From the NCBI RefSeq assembly GCF_001877035.1, contig NZ_CP015756.1:2471001-2535000 (forward strand): a stretch of DNA of 64,000 nt, written 5' to 3'. Below are positions 62,078 through 64,000 of this stretch, in pieces. How positions within the stretch are numbered: position 1 is the first letter of the stretch; every line of letters starts with the position of its first letter. The notes under the pieces were generated by a model. The model did no database searches and was not told the origin of the DNA. It saw nothing but the letters and a program-made list of their open reading frames with translations. Origin of the DNA: Clostridium estertheticum subsp. estertheticum. GTDB taxonomy: Bacteria > Bacillota > Clostridia > Clostridiales > Clostridiaceae. The translations under genes were made by a program, and so were the position numbers.

Positions 62078-63556
62078 TTATAAAATAATACATATTAAGC
62101 TACCATTACCTTCATTTATAATTCTTTGTAACGTCTTTTGAATTTTCACTTGAACATCATCAGGCATTTTAAACAATTTATTTTGAAGGCCCTCTTTAAC
62201 CAATACTTCTAAGGATTTGCCAAACATATTGCTCTGCCAAATTTGTGATTTATCATTTTCAAATTGATCTAAAATGGATTTATAGAAATCTTCACTTTGC
62301 TTTTCAGTACCCATAATAGGAGATATTTCTGTTTGTATATCTGCCTTAATAAAATGAAGTGATGGTGCTGATGCCTTTAATTTTACTCCGTATCTACCTC
62401 CATGTTGAACAATTTCAGGTTCTTCTAACGTCATCTCTGAAAGCTGTGGCGCTACTAATCCATAACCTTTTTCACGAACATCTTTTAATGCCTCTGCAAT
62501 TTTATCATATTCAACTTTCGCTCTCGAGAATTCTCCCATTAATGTTAATAAATCATTTTCACCTTTAATTTCACAATCACAGGTTTCACCGAGTATTTTA
62601 TAAAACAGTTCATGTTTAGGAATTATTTTAACTCTAGCAGTCCCTTCACCCATATTTACTTCATCAAGGTTTGCTGATTCTAAAAAATCAACTTCTTTAA
62701 AACTCAGTAAAGATTTAGTTATATCGCGAACCTTAAAAATATCCTTGCACATATCTTTTAAAACTTTCATAAAATTTACTTTAACCCAATGTTTAGAACT
62801 CAGGTTTTCAATCCATTCGGGCATATCTATGTTAATTTCTTTAACTGGGAATTCTTTAAGAACTCTTTGAAATATATTAGAAATATCTTCTTCATTCATA
62901 TTTATAACATCCATAACTTGAACTGGAACATCATATTTTTCTTCTAATTCTCTTGCTAAATCTGATGTCTCAGGTGCAGCTGCGTTACTAGAATTTAATA
63001 CCATTATAAAAGGTTTATTGATTGACTTAAGCTCATTAACTACCCTTCCTTCTGCTTCTAAGTATTCATTTCTTTCTATTCCAGTGATAGAACCATCCGT
63101 TGTAATTAATAGTCCAATAGTTGAATGTTCATTTATTACTTTTTTTGTTCCAATCTCTGCTGCTTCCTCAAATGGAATTTCATGATCATACCAAGGAGTA
63201 TTGACCATTTTAGGAACTTCTCCTTCAGCATATCCAAGCGCTCCCTTAACAATATAACCAACACAATCAACCATTCTAACCTTAAATTTAGTACCACCCT
63301 CAAACTCAATTTCAACCGCTTCGTTTGGCACAAATTTAGGTTCCGTAGTATGAATTGATTTACCTGAGCCACTTTGAGGAAGTTCATCTTTCGCTCTTTC
63401 TTTTTTATGCGGATTGTCTATGTTTGGAATTACCATAAGTTCCATAAACCTTTTTATAAATGTTGATTTGCCAGTTCTTACAGGACCTACAACACCTACA
63501 TAAATATCTCCTTGTGTTCTTTCTGCTATATCTTTATATATATCAAAATTATCCAA
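62078..63556 (-). CDS. spoIVA: Stage IV sporulation protein A, coat morphogenetic ATPase
   Basis: The 492 aa protein is SpoIVA, the length known from B. subtilis. It starts (M)DNFDIYKDIAERTQGDIY, carries Walker A GPVRTGKSTFIKRF, a sensor region with GKSIHTTEPKFVPNE, and a conserved end of type GSLICIIL. It binds ATP, polymerises on the forespore and forms the basement of the spore coat. The start is a TTG at 63556 with GGGAGG 6 nt before it; the longer frame upstream does not match the family. It is preceded by gpsA, the order known in Clostridium. It identifies the organism as an endospore former. Confidence 0.98.
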   Translation of the reverse strand: MDNFDIYKDIAERTQGDIYVGVVGPVRTGKSTFIKRFMELMVIPNIDNPHKKERAKDELPQSGSGKSIHTTEPKFVPNEAVEIEFEGGTKFKVRMVDCVGYIVKGALGYAEGEVPKMVNTPWYDHEIPFEEAAEIGTKKVINEHSTIGLLITTDGSITGIERNEYLEAEGRVVNELKSINKPFIMVLNSSNAAAPETSDLARELEEKYDVPVQVMDVINMNEEDISNIFQRVLKEFPVKEINIDMPEWIENLSSKHWVKVNFMKVLKDMCKDIFKVRDITKSLLSFKEVDFLESANLDEVNMGEGTARVKIIPKHELFYKILGETCDCEIKGENDLLTLMGEFSRAKVEYDKIAEALKDVREKGYGLVAPQLSEMTLEEPEIVQHGGRYGVKLKASAPSLHFIKADIQTEISPIMGTEKQSEDFYKSILDQFENDKSQIWQSNMFGKSLEVLVKEGLQNKLFKMPDDVQVKIQKTLQRIINEGNGSLICIIL

Positions 63557-63650
63557 TATATACCTCCCACTACTTATTATTATCAATATAAATATACTTT
63601 AGATTTCATCAAATTATTACTATTGATTAAAAAAATATAAAAAAAATCCA

Positions 63651-63686
63651 ATCTTTATTAATTTCTAATAAAAATCGGATTTTTTA
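63651..63686 (-). terminator. Terminator of gpsA
   Basis: AAAAAATCC and GGATTTTTT with an extended A/T stem form a hairpin, and on the minus strand the T-run TTTTTT follows. Confidence 0.85.
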
Positions 63687-63727
63687 TAATGATTTTTAGG
63701 TTAATTATATTTAGTAAATTGATATAA

Positions 63728-64000
63728 TTAAAACTCACTTTTTTTATCTCTAGACATTAATTCATATACCCCATATTTAGGATCTTTACCTTCGAATAGT
63801 ACTTTGTATAATACATCTGTTATAGGCATCGAAACTTTTTCTTTTTCTTTAAGTTCATAAAAAGCTCGTATAGCTTTTATACCCTCAACTACCATTCCTA
63901 TATCATTGCACGCCTTCTCCACTAGAACACCTTTTCCAATTAGAATACCAGCTTTTCTATTTCGACTATGCATACTAGTACAAGTTACTATAAGATCACC
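63728..64000 (-). CDS. gpsA: NAD(P)H-dependent glycerol-3-phosphate dehydrogenase, C-terminal part
   Basis: The gene runs out of the window at its 5' end; the last 90 codons are visible. They match Gps[52 protein letters not shown]. The enzyme makes sn-glycerol 3-phosphate for phospholipids from dihydroxyacetone phosphate. In Clostridium gpsA is commonly placed just before spoIVA, as here, 140 bp away with its own terminator. Confidence 0.95.
   Translation of the reverse strand, partial: GDLIVTCTSMHSRNRKAGILIGKGVLVEKACNDIGMVVEGIKAIRAFYELKEKEKVSMPITDVLYKVLFEGKDPKYGVYELMSRDKKSEF

Overview
The window is low-GC, strongly AT-rich Firmicute DNA, almost certainly from an anaerobic, spore-forming Clostridium-type bacterium. 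Evidence: spoIVA beside gpsA at the right edge, a cluster of spore-surface-type genes, a monomeric [FeFe] hydrogenase, a flavodiiron protein with rubredoxin, TTG/GTG starts with strong GGAGG ribosome-binding sites, and many small Clostridium-type genes. No rRNA, tRNA, CRISPR array or intact insertion sequence was seen.

Layout. 0.1-8.3 kb (minus strand): a compact polymorphic-toxin module. In transcription order it holds a DcrB/DUF1795-like protein, a VgrG/gpD-like spike, two partner proteins, a DUF4280 PAAR-like tip, a second VgrG-like protein fused to a hydrophobic region and a C-terminal LHH-type HNH/Endo VII nuclease, a SUKH immunity protein and a DUF2625 gene. No sheath, tube or baseplate gene is present. 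8.3-10.4 kb (plus): a GntR/YtrA-type regulator with a palindromic operator, and an ABC exporter whose ATPase is frameshifted. 10.4-14.4 kb: two acetyltransferases, a methyltransferase and a ClpX-like AAA+ unfoldase without its zinc domain. 15-20.3 kb: group B-like [FeFe] hydrogenase, CGGC protein, cupin, rubredoxin and flavodiiron protein (hydrogen and oxygen/NO handling). Between about 16.8 and 21.3 kb there are many broken genes: def, a DHFR/RibD-type fragment, a ferredoxin-like tail, DUF1450, the hcp 3' end and DUF488.

21-28.9 kb: an RHH/coiled-coil protein, an amidase-domain protein, a two-component system, an XRE regulator, an ArsC/Spx-like protein and a large permease. 29-36.4 kb: a spore-surface-type island with two beta-propeller-like proteins, a DUF3343 protein, two tandem Cys-rich paralogs, a DUF4489 protein and a cysteine desulfurase. 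At least four of these genes, plus an unknown gene at 45.1 kb, are preceded by the same element, CAC-N16-CATANNNTA, which resembles a sigma-K (late mother-cell) promoter.

36.6-53 kb: small hypotheticals, YwbE, an intracellular pullulanase, a mini protein-kinase fold, a PIN protein, a YgiQ radical SAM protein, ROK glucokinase, an RNA methylase, a hydrolase, and a secreted membrane-anchored pullulanase paralog that has lost conserved GH13 catalytic residues. 53.5-64 kb: housekeeping genes comprising DUF47/Pit phosphate uptake, DeoD, NudC, DUF4317, a radical SAM/TIGR03915 putative DNA-repair pair, spoIVA and the partial gpsA.

Most notable: (1) the orphan spike/effector module with a chaperone-like protein, (2) the shared sigma-K-like promoter set that gives unknown genes a likely role, (3) the apparently catalytically dead surface pullulanase, (4) the concentration of broken redox and repair genes between 16.8 and 21.3 kb.
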